Assembly (NCBI GenBank): GCA_014379205.1 | Contig: JACMME010000130.1 | Coordinates: 1-45,965, forward strand | Length of the DNA stretch: 45,965 bases | Direction of reading: 5' to 3' | From: Gemmatimonadaceae bacterium | Lineage (GTDB): Bacteria > Gemmatimonadota > Gemmatimonadetes > Gemmatimonadales > Gemmatimonadaceae | In this document: one piece after another, positions 16,600-24,892 of the stretch | Layout: each line of letters begins with the position of its first letter | How positions within the stretch are numbered: the stretch's first letter is position 1 | Position numbers and translations under genes: made by a program | The notes under the pieces: generated by a model | The model's database searches: none | What the model was told of the DNA's origin: nothing | What the model saw: the letters and a program-made list of their open reading frames with translations, nothing else

Positions 16600-17328
16600 T
16601 CACAGGCGGCTTCTCAGCACATCAGGTGTAAAGCGCTGTAGCCAGGCGGACAGAACTGTCATGCTTCCCGTGATCATCAGCAGCCCCACGACGATCAGTA
16701 GTACACCGGACGCGCGCGACATCCACACCAGCGCGCCGCGGTAGCGCTGGAAGATCTCCATGAACCTATCAATCATGAGCGCCGCTATTAGAAACGGAAC
16801 AGCGAGCCCGACGGAGTACGCAAACAGAAGTAACAGCCCGCGGTTGAGATCGGCGGAGCTCGCGGTGTATGTGAGCACGCCTCCCAGAATGGGGCCAATA
16901 CAGGGAGTCCACCCGGCGGCGAATGCCATGCCTACAAGCAGCGTGCCCAGATAACCGAGCGGCTTGTTTGCGATATACACCCTGCGCTCTCGAGCAAGCG
17001 CGCCAATGTTGAACACTCCGAGCAGGTACAGGCCCAGCACGATGACCAGGACGCCACCGATCTGTCCCACCCAGTCGCGGTGGCGTAGCAGCACGCGTCC
17101 GAGGACGGTTGCCGTGGCGCCAAGGGCCATGAACACGATCGTGAATCCCGCGACGAACAGCAGCGAATGGATCAGCGTCACTCGCCGCGATCGTTGAATA
17201 TCTTCGAGGCTCAGGCCGGTGATGAAGCTGACGTAGCTCGGAATCAGCGGGAGAACGCACGGTGACAGGAAACTGAGAAGTCCTGCCGTGAAACTGATAC
17301 CTATGCCCAGCGAAACGCCCTGGATCAC
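16600..17328 (-). CDS. ccdA: Cytochrome c biogenesis/thiol-disulfide transporter CcdA
   Basis: Inner-membrane protein of 242 residues with six helices that carries reducing power from cytoplasmic thioredoxin to periplasmic thiol proteins. The two redox cysteines are present: C24 in FLSPCVLPLIPSY and C143 in GWTPCIGPILGG. GTG at 17328 directly follows the TlpA stop with no gap, so the two are translationally coupled. The neighbouring TlpA-type thioredoxin is the probable periplasmic acceptor. No cytochrome c maturation genes are in view, so the role may be general envelope thiol reduction. Confidence 0.92.
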   Translation of the reverse strand: MIQGVSLGIGISFTAGLLSFLSPCVLPLIPSYVSFITGLSLEDIQRSRRVTLIHSLLFVAGFTIVFMALGATATVLGRVLLRHRDWVGQIGGVLVIVLGLYLLGVFNIGALARERRVYIANKPLGYLGTLLVGMAFAAGWTPCIGPILGGVLTYTASSADLNRGLLLLFAYSVGLAVPFLIAALMIDRFMEIFQRYRGALVWMSRASGVLLIVVGLLMITGSMTVLSAWLQRFTPDVLRSRL

Positions 17329-17874
17329 TCAGGATCCCAACGCGCGTTCGATCGCTGCCGAAAGCGAGATGTCGTTCGGTTGAATGGGCCCCGTCTTTCG
17401 CCACCGCAGAACACCCTCCCGGTCTATCAGGAAGGTGGCCGGAACGCCAAGAACGAGGAATTGCGCCGATACCCTTTCGTCCGGGTCGCGCCAGACCGGG
17501 TAAGCCATCTGGAAATCCTTCACAAAAGCGCGAATTGCTTCGTCTGAGCCATCTGCGTCGACGCTCACGCCAATGAGCGCCAGCCCGCTTGCCTCGTACT
17601 TTGCATGGATCGCCTGAAGCTCGGGAATCTCATCCCGACAAGGATGACACCAGGTCGCCCATACATTCAGGAGGACGACCTTACCACGCTGCGCTGCGAG
17701 CGAGACGGAGTCACCATCGAGGGAAGTTGTTTGATACGGTGGTGCCGCCGCTCCGACTTCCACTTTGTCCGGTCGCGCAACCGATCCAGGCTCGGTGTCG
17801 CCAGGTGCGCATGCGAAAGCGGCAATTCCCGCGCATAGCCCCATGCTTGCTCGAAAGTGCAAGACATTTTTCAT
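17329..17874 (-). CDS. TlpA/ResA-family exported thioredoxin-like protein
   Basis: Exported thiol-disulfide oxidoreductase of 181 residues. After a leader ending near a cysteine (AAFACAPG, an imperfect lipobox) come the thioredoxin-fold motifs: GKVVLLNVWATWCHPC with active-site C76 and C79, the extra helix IPELQAIHAKYEASGLALIGVSVDA typical of ResA/TlpA, and VLGVPATFLIDREGVL with the cis-proline. Reduction by CcdA, encoded directly downstream, is the expected pathway. I choose ATG at 17874; a TTG one codon earlier is possible. It follows the Asp-box protein gene closely in one operon. Confidence 0.9.
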   Translation of the reverse strand: MKNVLHFRASMGLCAGIAAFACAPGDTEPGSVARPDKVEVGAAAPPYQTTSLDGDSVSLAAQRGKVVLLNVWATWCHPCRDEIPELQAIHAKYEASGLALIGVSVDADGSDEAIRAFVKDFQMAYPVWRDPDERVSAQFLVLGVPATFLIDREGVLRWRKTGPIQPNDISLSAAIERALGS

Positions 17875-17877
17875 CAA

Positions 17878-19116
17878 TCAGAAGCCGCTGGAGGCTGCAC
17901 GCGCCACTCGGATGTACGAGGGGCGACCAGGAACTGTCCATGCGAAAATCACGTCAGACCGCGTGACCGCCATTCGTGGGAAGCCACTCGCTCGCGCGGC
18001 GGAAGACGCTGCGACGGTCAAGGCGGGACCGACCTTCCCATCGCCCCTTGCACGACGCGCACGCACGGCTGCGGTATCTCCGCCAATGCGCTCGATCCAC
18101 GTCACCAGGGCGCTTCCATCGTCGAGGAGAGCAACGTCGACACGACCTGCGGGACTGCCGCCATCGACTCGAATTGGTGCCCCGAAGGTCGCGCCGGCAT
18201 CCTCGGAGAATGCGACTTTCACTCGAGCGCTGTCGTTTGCCGCCGTAAACCAGGCCACTGCCACGCGCTGGCCCGCGGCCGAAACTGACGGTCCGTTCAC
18301 AGGACACGCGGCAATCTTCCAGTCATCTTTATGCACTGGAAGACCCGTGGTCCACTTTCCGGCCACTCGCCGGCTGACGTAGATGTCCCGAACCTCGTCC
18401 GCGGACCGGTCGCGGTATGCGACTATCGGGCCGTCGGCGGTCATCGCTGCCGAGTTCTGGCAGCAGTCGCAAGTACGCTCATCCAGCCGCTCTTCAGCAC
18501 CGAGCTTGCCGCTGGCATCGAGAGTCGTCGATACAAGCATCATCTCGTTGGACGGATTATGTCCCTCCTTGCTGAACTTTCTACCGTCCAGCCAAACGGC
18601 GCCAAGCTCATCATGCTCACGCCACATCGCCACGAAACCATGCTCCGCCTGTGAGCTGTCGCGGTGTGGAGTGACCGGGAAGCTCCATGTCGCCCCTCCG
18701 TCGCCCGACTGCGAGATGCGCACACCGTATGCGTATGTACCAGACCCGGTGCGCTGCAGCCAGTGCGCGGCCAGGCGATCCTCGCCGAGCACTTCGATGG
18801 ACGGAAAATCGGCCCAGTTGACGAAGAAATCGCTGCCCGAGTGGATTGTCCGTGCCGGAGACCATTGCGTGCCGTTCAGAACGGCGAAGCGCAGCGCATG
18901 GCCGGTCTCCCATGGCTCGAGCCAGCTCATATAGACGCGGCCGTCCGGAGCAACCGCGAGGTTGGGTTCAGCGCTTCCGGGCGCAGCAGGACTCGAAATG
19001 CTGTCAATCGCGAAGGTAGCTGTAGCCACACTGGCCGATGTCCGGCGATTCATGTAAACCAATCCGCTCATCAGCACGATGGCTGACAGCACCATCAGCA
19101 TTTTTATTCGAGGCAA
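17878..19116 (-). CDS. Exported Asp-box (sialidase-like propeller) protein with CDCC motif
   Basis: Exported or membrane-anchored protein of 412 residues with an N-terminal hydrophobic segment (LMVLSAIVLMSGLVYM). The body looks like a sialidase/BNR-type beta-propeller: an Asp-box at about 136-147 (SQSGDGGATWSF) and another at SEDAGATF. Its only cysteines are C216, C218 and C219 in RTCDCCQNS and C271 in KIAACPVNGP, an unusual set for a propeller. It leads an operon with tlpA and ccdA, which suggests that the cysteines bind metal or are kept reduced by that system. Catalytic sialidase residues are not evident. Start is TTG at 19116, with ATG at 19101 as alternative. Confidence 0.72.
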   Translation of the reverse strand: MPRIKMLMVLSAIVLMSGLVYMNRRTSASVATATFAIDSISSPAAPGSAEPNLAVAPDGRVYMSWLEPWETGHALRFAVLNGTQWSPARTIHSGSDFFVNWADFPSIEVLGEDRLAAHWLQRTGSGTYAYGVRISQSGDGGATWSFPVTPHRDSSQAEHGFVAMWREHDELGAVWLDGRKFSKEGHNPSNEMMLVSTTLDASGKLGAEERLDERTCDCCQNSAAMTADGPIVAYRDRSADEVRDIYVSRRVAGKWTTGLPVHKDDWKIAACPVNGPSVSAAGQRVAVAWFTAANDSARVKVAFSEDAGATFGAPIRVDGGSPAGRVDVALLDDGSALVTWIERIGGDTAAVRARRARGDGKVGPALTVAASSAARASGFPRMAVTRSDVIFAWTVPGRPSYIRVARAASSGF

Positions 19117-19287
19117 GGAATTCTCGGCATACGGGAGTGGAAAACAAGCGCTGGCATCTTCGTCAACAGAACGGCGTCGACAGGTTCAATTTACGCTCCC
19201 TCGCATGCGGGAGACATGGTCTGCGCCGCCTTTCAATTGCAGAGACGCGTGTCATCCGCCCGACCTTCATTGCGTATATTTCAACGC

Positions 19288-21525
19288 ATGCTCGAAGTAT
19301 CTTCTCTACTGTCCTCCGCCCTCGCCGATCGATATCTCATACAAGGCGAGCTTGGCCAGGGAGGTATGGCTACGGTATACCTGGCCGAGGAGCGCAAGCA
19401 CGCGCGCAAGGTGGCCATAAAGGTTCTGAGGCCCGAGCTCAGCGCGTCTGTTGGTGCCGAGCGTTTTTTGCGCGAGATCGGAATAGCAGCGCGGCTCGCC
19501 CATCCTCACATAGTTCCCCTGATTGATTCGGGCGAGAGCGAAGGACTGCTCTACTACGTATCTCCCTTCGTTCCCGGCGGCTCCCTGCGCGAGCGACTCA
19601 AGCGTGACGGACGACTTTCCGTAAAGGATGCAATACGCATCGCCCAGGAAATCGGGATGGGTCTCGACTACGCGCACCGTAACGGCTTCGTGCATCGGGA
19701 TGTCAAACCCGAGAACATCCTGTTCGCCGATGGTCACGCCGTGCTGGCGGATTTCGGCATCGCCCGCGTATGCTGCGAGCCCGGTACCGATTCCGTGACG
19801 GAAGCGGGCCTCACTATCGGCACTCCCGAGTACATGAGCCCCGAACAAGCCAGCGGGGAACGCGATATCGAAACGCAGAGCGACGTATACAGCCTCGGCG
19901 TCGTTCTGTACGAGATGCTTGCGGGAGAGCCACCGATCAGAGGAGGGAGTGCGCGCGCAACGATGGCGAAGCAGGTGACAGAGATCCCGCGTCCCGTTCG
20001 CGCGCTCCGTCCCGATGCCCCTTCCGTGATCGAACGTGCAATCGCGAAGGCGCTCGCCAAGGATGTGGCAGCGCGTTTCAAGAGCGCCGCCGAATTTGTC
20101 GCGGCGATTCAGGCCAACGAAGCCGATGCCGGCCACGGTGTTGCCTCGGCCACACGCAGTGTCGCCGTTCTCCCCTTCGTCAACTCGAGCTCCGATCCGG
20201 AAAATGAGTACCTGAGCGACGGGATTACCGACGAGCTGATCGATGCGCTAACCCAGGTTGAAGGACTGCGCGTCGCGTCACGCACGTCAATGTTCGCGCT
20301 CAAGGGAAAGCCGCGCGACATTCGAGCCATTGGTGCGCTCATCGGAGCGTCCGAGATACTGGAAGGGACGGTGCGCAAGTCTGGCGACAGGTTACGCATC
20401 ACTGCCCAGCTGACATCCACCGAGGATGGCCAGCTACTCTGGTCGCACCGTTACGACAGAAAGCTGGACGACGTTTTCGCGATTCAGGACGAAATTGCGC
20501 GGACGATCGTGAACACGTTGCGTGCGACCTCGTTCGCTAATCTCGCCGCGCCTCCGAAGAAGCGGTATACCGACAACGTGAAGGCGTACGGTCTGTATCT
20601 CAAGGGACGATACGCGTGGAACAAGCGCAGTCAGGAAGGGGTGAGCGAAGGGATAGAGTTCTTCGAGCAGGCGATAGCGGAAGACCCAAACTACGCGTTG
20701 GCTTACACAGGCCTCGCCGACTCATATGCGCTTCACGTGGACTATCGCAGCGTCCCTGTTACCGAAGGATTCGAGCGCGCCAAGGCCTACGCACGCAAAG
20801 CGCTGGAGCTGGACGACACGCTCGCTGAAGCTCACGCATCTCTCGCGTGGAGCCTGTTCGTCTACGACTGGGATTGGCCCGAGGCGGGACGAGAATTTCG
20901 CCGGGCGATCGAGCTGGATCCGAAATACGCAACGGCACACCAGTGGTACGCGTTCCTTCTGACCTCTCAAAATCGGCAGGACGAGGGACTTGTAGAGGCA
21001 CATACTGCAGTCGATCTGGATCCGGCATCAATTTCCGGACGGCGCAGCCTCGGTTGGCAATACTACTATGCCCGCCGGTACAGCCAGGCGCGCTACCACT
21101 TGATGCGCGCAATCGTTATGAACCCCATGGCGGAGGAGAACTACCGTGTCCTCGGCCTGTCTCTCGCGATGCTAGAGCAGTTCGACGAGGCAGAGACGGT
21201 ACTGCGAGAGGCTGTAGTAATGCCGGGTGCGGGCTCTTACACAATGGCAACTCTGGGCTACGCGCTGGCACGAGCCGGCAAGCGGAGCGAGGCGGAAGCT
21301 CTCCTCGCCGAGCTCAAGGCCCGGTCAGAGAGCGAATATGTGTCGCCAGTTGCGTTCGCGACTCTGTACCTGGGCCTTGGTGACACGGACAAAGCGTTAC
21401 ACTGGCTTGTGGTGGCCTGCGACGATCGGCGTGGGTGGCTTGCTTATCTCCGGGTCAATCCGATCTTCGACCCTTTGCGGAGCGACAAGCGATTTGAGGA
21501 GCTGGTCCAAAGGATGAAATTGTAG
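19288..21525 (+). CDS. Serine/threonine protein kinase with TolB-like domain and TPR repeats
   Basis: Cytosolic Hanks-type kinase of 745 residues. Residues 16-275 are the kinase: GELGQGGMATVYLA loop, K45, HRDVKPEN with D138, DFG D155, GTPEYMSPEQ. Residues 290-420 match the TolB/FlgO-like N-terminal domain found in such kinases (VAVLPFVNSSSDPENEYLSDGITDELI). The remainder to 745 is a TPR array (for example NYALAYTGLADSYALHVDY, LAEAHASLAWSLFVYDWDW). No membrane segment is seen. The activation segment has adjacent cysteines C162-C163 in ARVCCEPG. ATG at 19288 begins just before the domain; the frame opens 72 bases earlier. It lies between the ccdA/tlpA and msrBA operons. Confidence 0.92.
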   Translation: MLEVSSLLSSALADRYLIQGELGQGGMATVYLAEERKHARKVAIKVLRPELSASVGAERFLREIGIAARLAHPHIVPLIDSGESEGLLYYVSPFVPGGSLRERLKRDGRLSVKDAIRIAQEIGMGLDYAHRNGFVHRDVKPENILFADGHAVLADFGIARVCCEPGTDSVTEAGLTIGTPEYMSPEQASGERDIETQSDVYSLGVVLYEMLAGEPPIRGGSARATMAKQVTEIPRPVRALRPDAPSVIERAIAKALAKDVAARFKSAAEFVAAIQANEADAGHGVASATRSVAVLPFVNSSSDPENEYLSDGITDELIDALTQVEGLRVASRTSMFALKGKPRDIRAIGALIGASEILEGTVRKSGDRLRITAQLTSTEDGQLLWSHRYDRKLDDVFAIQDEIARTIVNTLRATSFANLAAPPKKRYTDNVKAYGLYLKGRYAWNKRSQEGVSEGIEFFEQAIAEDPNYALAYTGLADSYALHVDYRSVPVTEGFERAKAYARKALELDDTLAEAHASLAWSLFVYDWDWPEAGREFRRAIELDPKYATAHQWYAFLLTSQNRQDEGLVEAHTAVDLDPASISGRRSLGWQYYYARRYSQARYHLMRAIVMNPMAEENYRVLGLSLAMLEQFDEAETVLREAVVMPGAGSYTMATLGYALARAGKRSEAEALLAELKARSESEYVSPVAFATLYLGLGDTDKALHWLVVACDDRRGWLAYLRVNPIFDPLRSDKRFEELVQRMKL

Positions 21526-21586
21526 GCGGGCTGTGCATTCAGAGAGGGACGGTTGACCGGGGTGAAGATTAGGGGATGGGAAGTAA

Positions 21587-21696
21587 GGACGGACACTCCC
21601 AAATACCCCAGTCGCTAGTCGTTCTTTGCAATTCCCCGGAACTCCTGGCGTTCCTCTCGTATAGGTTCTCAGACCTGAATTCGGGACTGTCCGTCC
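21587..21696. repeat. Small element bounded by 14-bp inverted repeats
   Basis: GGACGGACACTCCC at 21587-21600 and GGGACTGTCCGTCC at 21683-21696 are inverted copies with one mismatch, bounding about 110 bases with no reading frame of note. Size and ends suit a MITE or REP-type element. It fills most of the gap between the kinase gene and msrB. Confidence 0.6.
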
Positions 21697-21716
21697 CAAC
21701 AGCCTGAGGTAAAGAC

Positions 21717-22268
21717 ATGGACAGAAGGATGTTCCTGAACGGTGCGGCGGTACTCGCTGCCACGCCCTTACTCAAACCGGCGCTCGCGCTGGCTGACATT
21801 GGCACCCATATGACAACGAACGCTAAGGATCAGGAGGACTCCCAGGAGTCATTCACGAAGCTCAGCAAGCCCGAGAAAGAGTGGCGTCCCCTGCTGAACG
21901 AGAAGGAATACGACGTGCTCTTCGACGAGGCCACAGAACGGCCGCATAGTAGCCCTCTCAATGCCGAGAAACGCAACGGGACATTCGTCTGCGCTGCGTG
22001 CTACCTACCGCTCTTCTCATCCGAGACCAAGTTCGAGAGCGGCACGGGTTGGCCCAGCTTCTACGCGTCCCTACCCGGCAGAGTTGAATCAAAGCGGGAT
22101 TTCAAGATGATCATTCCTCGCACTGAATATCATTGCGCGCGTTGCGGCGGGCACCAGGGCCATATTTTTGGTGACGGCCCTCGACCAACCGGCAAGCGGT
22201 ATTGTAATAACGGGATCGCCCTCCGCTTCGTGGCGCAAGGTGAGAAACTGCCGCCGCTACGCGGTTGA
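21717..22268 (+). CDS. msrB: Exported peptide-methionine (R)-S-oxide reductase MsrB
   Basis: Reduces the R epimer of methionine sulfoxide in proteins. The 183-residue protein has a Tat-type leader (DRRMFLNG then a hydrophobic run to ALALA), so it should act in the periplasm. The MsrB domain begins near KPEKEWRPLLNEKEYDVL, with zinc-binding pairs CAAC and CARC, SGTGWPSFY, and the catalytic cysteine in RYCNNGIALRF. A TGAGGT site precedes the ATG at 21717. The next gene, MsrA, overlaps by 4 bases, giving an exported pair for both epimers. The CcdA/TlpA system encoded 4 kb away could supply its electrons (inference). Confidence 0.93.
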   Translation: MDRRMFLNGAAVLAATPLLKPALALADIGTHMTTNAKDQEDSQESFTKLSKPEKEWRPLLNEKEYDVLFDEATERPHSSPLNAEKRNGTFVCAACYLPLFSSETKFESGTGWPSFYASLPGRVESKRDFKMIIPRTEYHCARCGGHQGHIFGDGPRPTGKRYCNNGIALRFVAQGEKLPPLRG

Positions 22269-22903
22269 ACGTGCGAGCTGCCTGGCTGGCTGCCGGATTG
22301 ATTGCGGCGTGCGGCCAGCTGATGGGTAGCGAGTCCCATGCGCAGGCGGCGCCCGACAGCGGAGTCCCGGAACAAGCCAAGTTATCGGAGGCCATATTCG
22401 CCGGCGGATGCTTCTGGTGCATGGAACCACCCTTCGACAAAACGCCTGGCGTCGTCGCAACTGTATCAGGGTACACCGGAGGCTCCGTCGCCAACCCTAC
22501 ATACGGGGAAGTCTCTGGAGGACGCACAGGACACTACGAGGCGCTCAAGGTGACGTACGATCCCTCGAAGGTGACCTACCCTCAGTTGCTCGAAGTGTTC
22601 TGGCGTAACATCGATCCACTGGACCTGGGCGGCCAGTTTTGCGACCGGGGCAACCAGTATCGCGCGGCAATCTTCTACAGAACAGAAGAGCAAAAGGAGC
22701 TGGCAGAATCGTCCCGTGGCGCGATCGAGCAATCCGGCAAATTCGACAAACCGATAGTCATACCGGTGGTGGCAGCAGCTTCATTTTATCCGGCGGAAGA
22801 CTATCACCAGGACTACTACAGGAAGAATCCGATCAGATATCGCCTGTACACCTGGAACTGCGGCCGGGCGCGCAGGCTCTCAAAAGTGTGGGGTGCGAGC
22901 TGA
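22265..22903 (+). CDS. msrA: Exported peptide-methionine (S)-S-oxide reductase MsrA
   Basis: Reduces the S epimer of methionine sulfoxide. The 212-residue protein has an N-terminal leader with a possible lipobox (LIAAC at residue 16), followed by the MsrA domain: FAGGCFWCMEPPF with catalytic C49, VSGYTGG, GHYEALKVTYDP, GNQYRAAIFY and AEDYHQDYY. The start TTG at 22265 overlaps the msrB stop (TTGA); GTG at 22271 is an alternative. The pairing with an exported MsrB indicates repair of oxidised envelope proteins, anchored on the outer face of the membrane if the lipobox is real. Confidence 0.92.
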   Translation: MNVRAAWLAAGLIAACGQLMGSESHAQAAPDSGVPEQAKLSEAIFAGGCFWCMEPPFDKTPGVVATVSGYTGGSVANPTYGEVSGGRTGHYEALKVTYDPSKVTYPQLLEVFWRNIDPLDLGGQFCDRGNQYRAAIFYRTEEQKELAESSRGAIEQSGKFDKPIVIPVVAAASFYPAEDYHQDYYRKNPIRYRLYTWNCGRARRLSKVWGAS

Positions 22904-22931
22904 AGAGATTGCGAACTCAACTCTTCCTGGC

Positions 22932-23312
22932 CTAAACGACTGTTAAGCGCTTGCGGATTTCTTCTGGGATGGCGATCGGCCGCTTGCTGTGGTAGTCGAA
23001 CATCACCTGCACAGTGCGACCTTCGGCGACTAGCCCGTTGTCGCTCACCCTTCGAATAGCGTAAGTCCATACCCACGCTTTGGTGCGCACCTCGGCTGTA
23101 GTGATCTCAATGTCGAGGGGCTCGCCGATCATTGCCTCGCTCAAATACCGCACGCTTGCTTCCGCAAGGATGAAGTCAGGATCAACCGGCTGTCCCATCG
23201 CTTCGGTCCATGCCCGTCCTCGGGCAATCTCGAAGAACGTGAGAAAGGTGGCATTGTTGACGTGACCCTTGGTATCGTAATCAGGATACCGAGTTTCCAG
23301 CGAGAAGCGCAT
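22932..23312 (-). CDS. Acyl-CoA thioesterase, 4HBT hotdog family
   Basis: Cytosolic hotdog-fold protein of 126 residues. The first block RYPDYDTKGHVNNATFLTFF holds the family's catalytic aspartate (D13) and the GHVNN turn; RYLSEAMIGEPLDIE and WVWTYAIRR follow as the central strands. It should hydrolyse acyl-CoA or acyl-ACP thioesters; chain length is unknown. I use ATG at 23312 because the domain starts there, although the frame is open to 23417. It is convergent with msrA with a 28-base gap. Confidence 0.85.
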   Translation of the reverse strand: MRFSLETRYPDYDTKGHVNNATFLTFFEIARGRAWTEAMGQPVDPDFILAEASVRYLSEAMIGEPLDIEITTAEVRTKAWVWTYAIRRVSDNGLVAEGRTVQVMFDYHSKRPIAIPEEIRKRLTVV

Positions 23313-23774
23313 GGTGCTGATTTGTTTGGGACTGTAGCATCTAACCGCGAGTGGCTGACGGCATTTCCCAACTGGATTGCGGTGACCGCTAACGCAGTTG
23401 TGATCACCGAGCATCAAGGTTCAAAGGTTCGAACGAATTCCGCGGATGGAACGGATCAAACGGATAGATTGCTGCAGCGATGAGCTCCTCTGTCCAGGGT
23501 GCGCAGCCGGGATTCGCTCGCACACTTTCCCGCGAGTGCAATACAGCAGCAACGGACATGGCATGGGGAGCTTCAACGTCGCACTTTATTATCAAATAAT
23601 CCGAGCCCGACTGCGACACCGCCGCTCGAACCGCTCACGGAGCGATCCGCAGCATTCGTTCAATCCGCAGCATCCGTATGACCTCGTTCTTGATGTCCGT
23701 GTCGCGGAATGGTGAACCGTCTTCGTATTCCCACAATCGCGGCCTTGCAACAATTCCCGTCACGACCGCGCTCC
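23313..23774. other. Intergenic region with 9-base-period repeats
   Basis: This 462-base gap between the thioesterase and the quinone-oxidoreductase-like gene has no supported gene. Short frames in it (for example 23404-23619 minus, 23446-23715 plus) are low-complexity read-through of the repeats at 23415-23468 and 23641-23676. The middle part (about 23480-23640) shows nothing I recognise. Confidence 0.55.
23415..23676. repeat. Inverted pair of 9-base-period arrays
   Basis: Left array 23415-23468 is six 9-base units, the last three being GCGGATGGA, ACGGATCAA and ACGGATAGA. Right array 23641-23676 is four units that on the opposite strand read CGGATNNNN, for example CGGATGCTG and CGGATTGAA. 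The arrays face each other across about 172 bases. The layout matches the heptamer pairs elsewhere, but with a different period. Confidence 0.7.
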
Positions 23775-24821
23775 CTACTCTATCTTCCCGACAGCTAGCA
23801 CAATCTTCCCGAACTGCTCTCCCGACCCGAGCCGCTCGAAGGCGTGTGGCGCGTCCTCGAGTGGGAATACAGAGTCGACTACCGGGAAGAGCTTCCCCTC
23901 CCCGAACGCCTGCACTATGGCGTCGAACTCCGCGTCGTTCCCCATGGTCGAGCCCATGAGCGACCACTGGTTCCAGAACATCCTGCGAACGTCGGTTTGA
24001 ACCAGAGGGCCAGAAGTCGCTCCGCACGTAACCAGTCTGCCGCGCCTGCCCAGCGCCAACAGGGAAGACTTCCATGTGTCGGCGCCGACGTTGTCGATGA
24101 CGACATCCACGCCACGCTTGCCGGTACGAGCGCGAATCTCGCGCGCGATATCCTGGGTACGATGATTCAGAAGCTCGTCGGCGCCGAGGGCGCGCGCACG
24201 GTCCAGCTTCGCGTCGCTGCCCGAAGTAACCCACACGCGCGCTCTCTGCAGTTTGGCGATCTGCAACGCCGCAAGCGCGACTCCGCCACCAATCCCCCAT
24301 ATCAGAACATCCTCTCCCTCCCTCACCCTGGCGCGAGTCATGACCATCCGCCAGGCAGTTAGCATGGCGAGCGTGAACGCGGCAGCGACGTGCCACGGTG
24401 TGCCTCTGGGAACAGCTCGCACATTGGCCGATGGTACTACGATGTACTCCGCGAACGTGCCCGGAAGATGCTCGCCGAGCAGCTTGTAGCTGATGCAGAG
24501 TGATTGTTCGCCCTCAAGGCAGTAGCTGCAAGTGCGATCGCTGATGCCGGGATTGATCACGACAGGATCGCCTGGCGAAAGCCCGGTGACGTCTGCACCG
24601 ATAGTATCCACTATTCCGGCAGCATCTCCGCCCAGGATCCACGGCGGGACGATCGTGACGCCAGGAAGCCCCTGAACTACAAACAGGTCAAGGTGGTTGA
24701 GCGCGCCGGCCATTATGCGAACGCGAACATCCGTTGACGAACTGAGTTCCGGAACCGGAAGGTCGTCACGTAGCCTGAGCTGATCGAGGCCACCGTGCGC
24801 GGAAATGGTAAGTGCTCGCAC
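23775..24821 (-). CDS. Zinc-binding/quinone oxidoreductase-like MDR dehydrogenase
   Basis: Medium-chain dehydrogenase/reductase of 348 residues, NAD(P)H-dependent. The GroES-like half holds [20 protein letters not shown] and a cysteine cluster [12 protein letters not shown] like the structural zinc lobe, with three of the usual four cysteines. The Rossmann half has [17 protein letters not shown] and GADELLNHR. It probably reduces a quinone, enal or aldehyde; the substrate is unknown. Start is GTG at 24821. It is divergent from sucB with a 71-base shared upstream region. Confidence 0.85.
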   Translation of the reverse strand: MRALTISAHGGLDQLRLRDDLPVPELSSSTDVRVRIMAGALNHLDLFVVQGLPGVTIVPPWILGGDAAGIVDTIGADVTGLSPGDPVVINPGISDRTCSYCLEGEQSLCISYKLLGEHLPGTFAEYIVVPSANVRAVPRGTPWHVAAAFTLAMLTAWRMVMTRARVREGEDVLIWGIGGGVALAALQIAKLQRARVWVTSGSDAKLDRARALGADELLNHRTQDIAREIRARTGKRGVDVVIDNVGADTWKSSLLALGRRGRLVTCGATSGPLVQTDVRRMFWNQWSLMGSTMGNDAEFDAIVQAFGEGKLFPVVDSVFPLEDAPHAFERLGSGEQFGKIVLAVGKIE

Positions 24822-24892
24822 GAGTTAAGCGAAGGATTATATTTGCGAGAAGCGCTCAGTCATCTGGCAATTTTCCGAAGGAAGCCCACCGC

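Noticed and set aside
23446..23715. Plus-strand 89-codon frame resembling a small protein
   Set aside because: Both ends of the product come from the 9-base repeat arrays, and the middle shows no domain.
23635..24396. Minus-strand frame of about 250 codons within the quinone-oxidoreductase gene
   Set aside because: It is a shifted frame of that gene; the correct frame shows GroES-like and Rossmann motifs.
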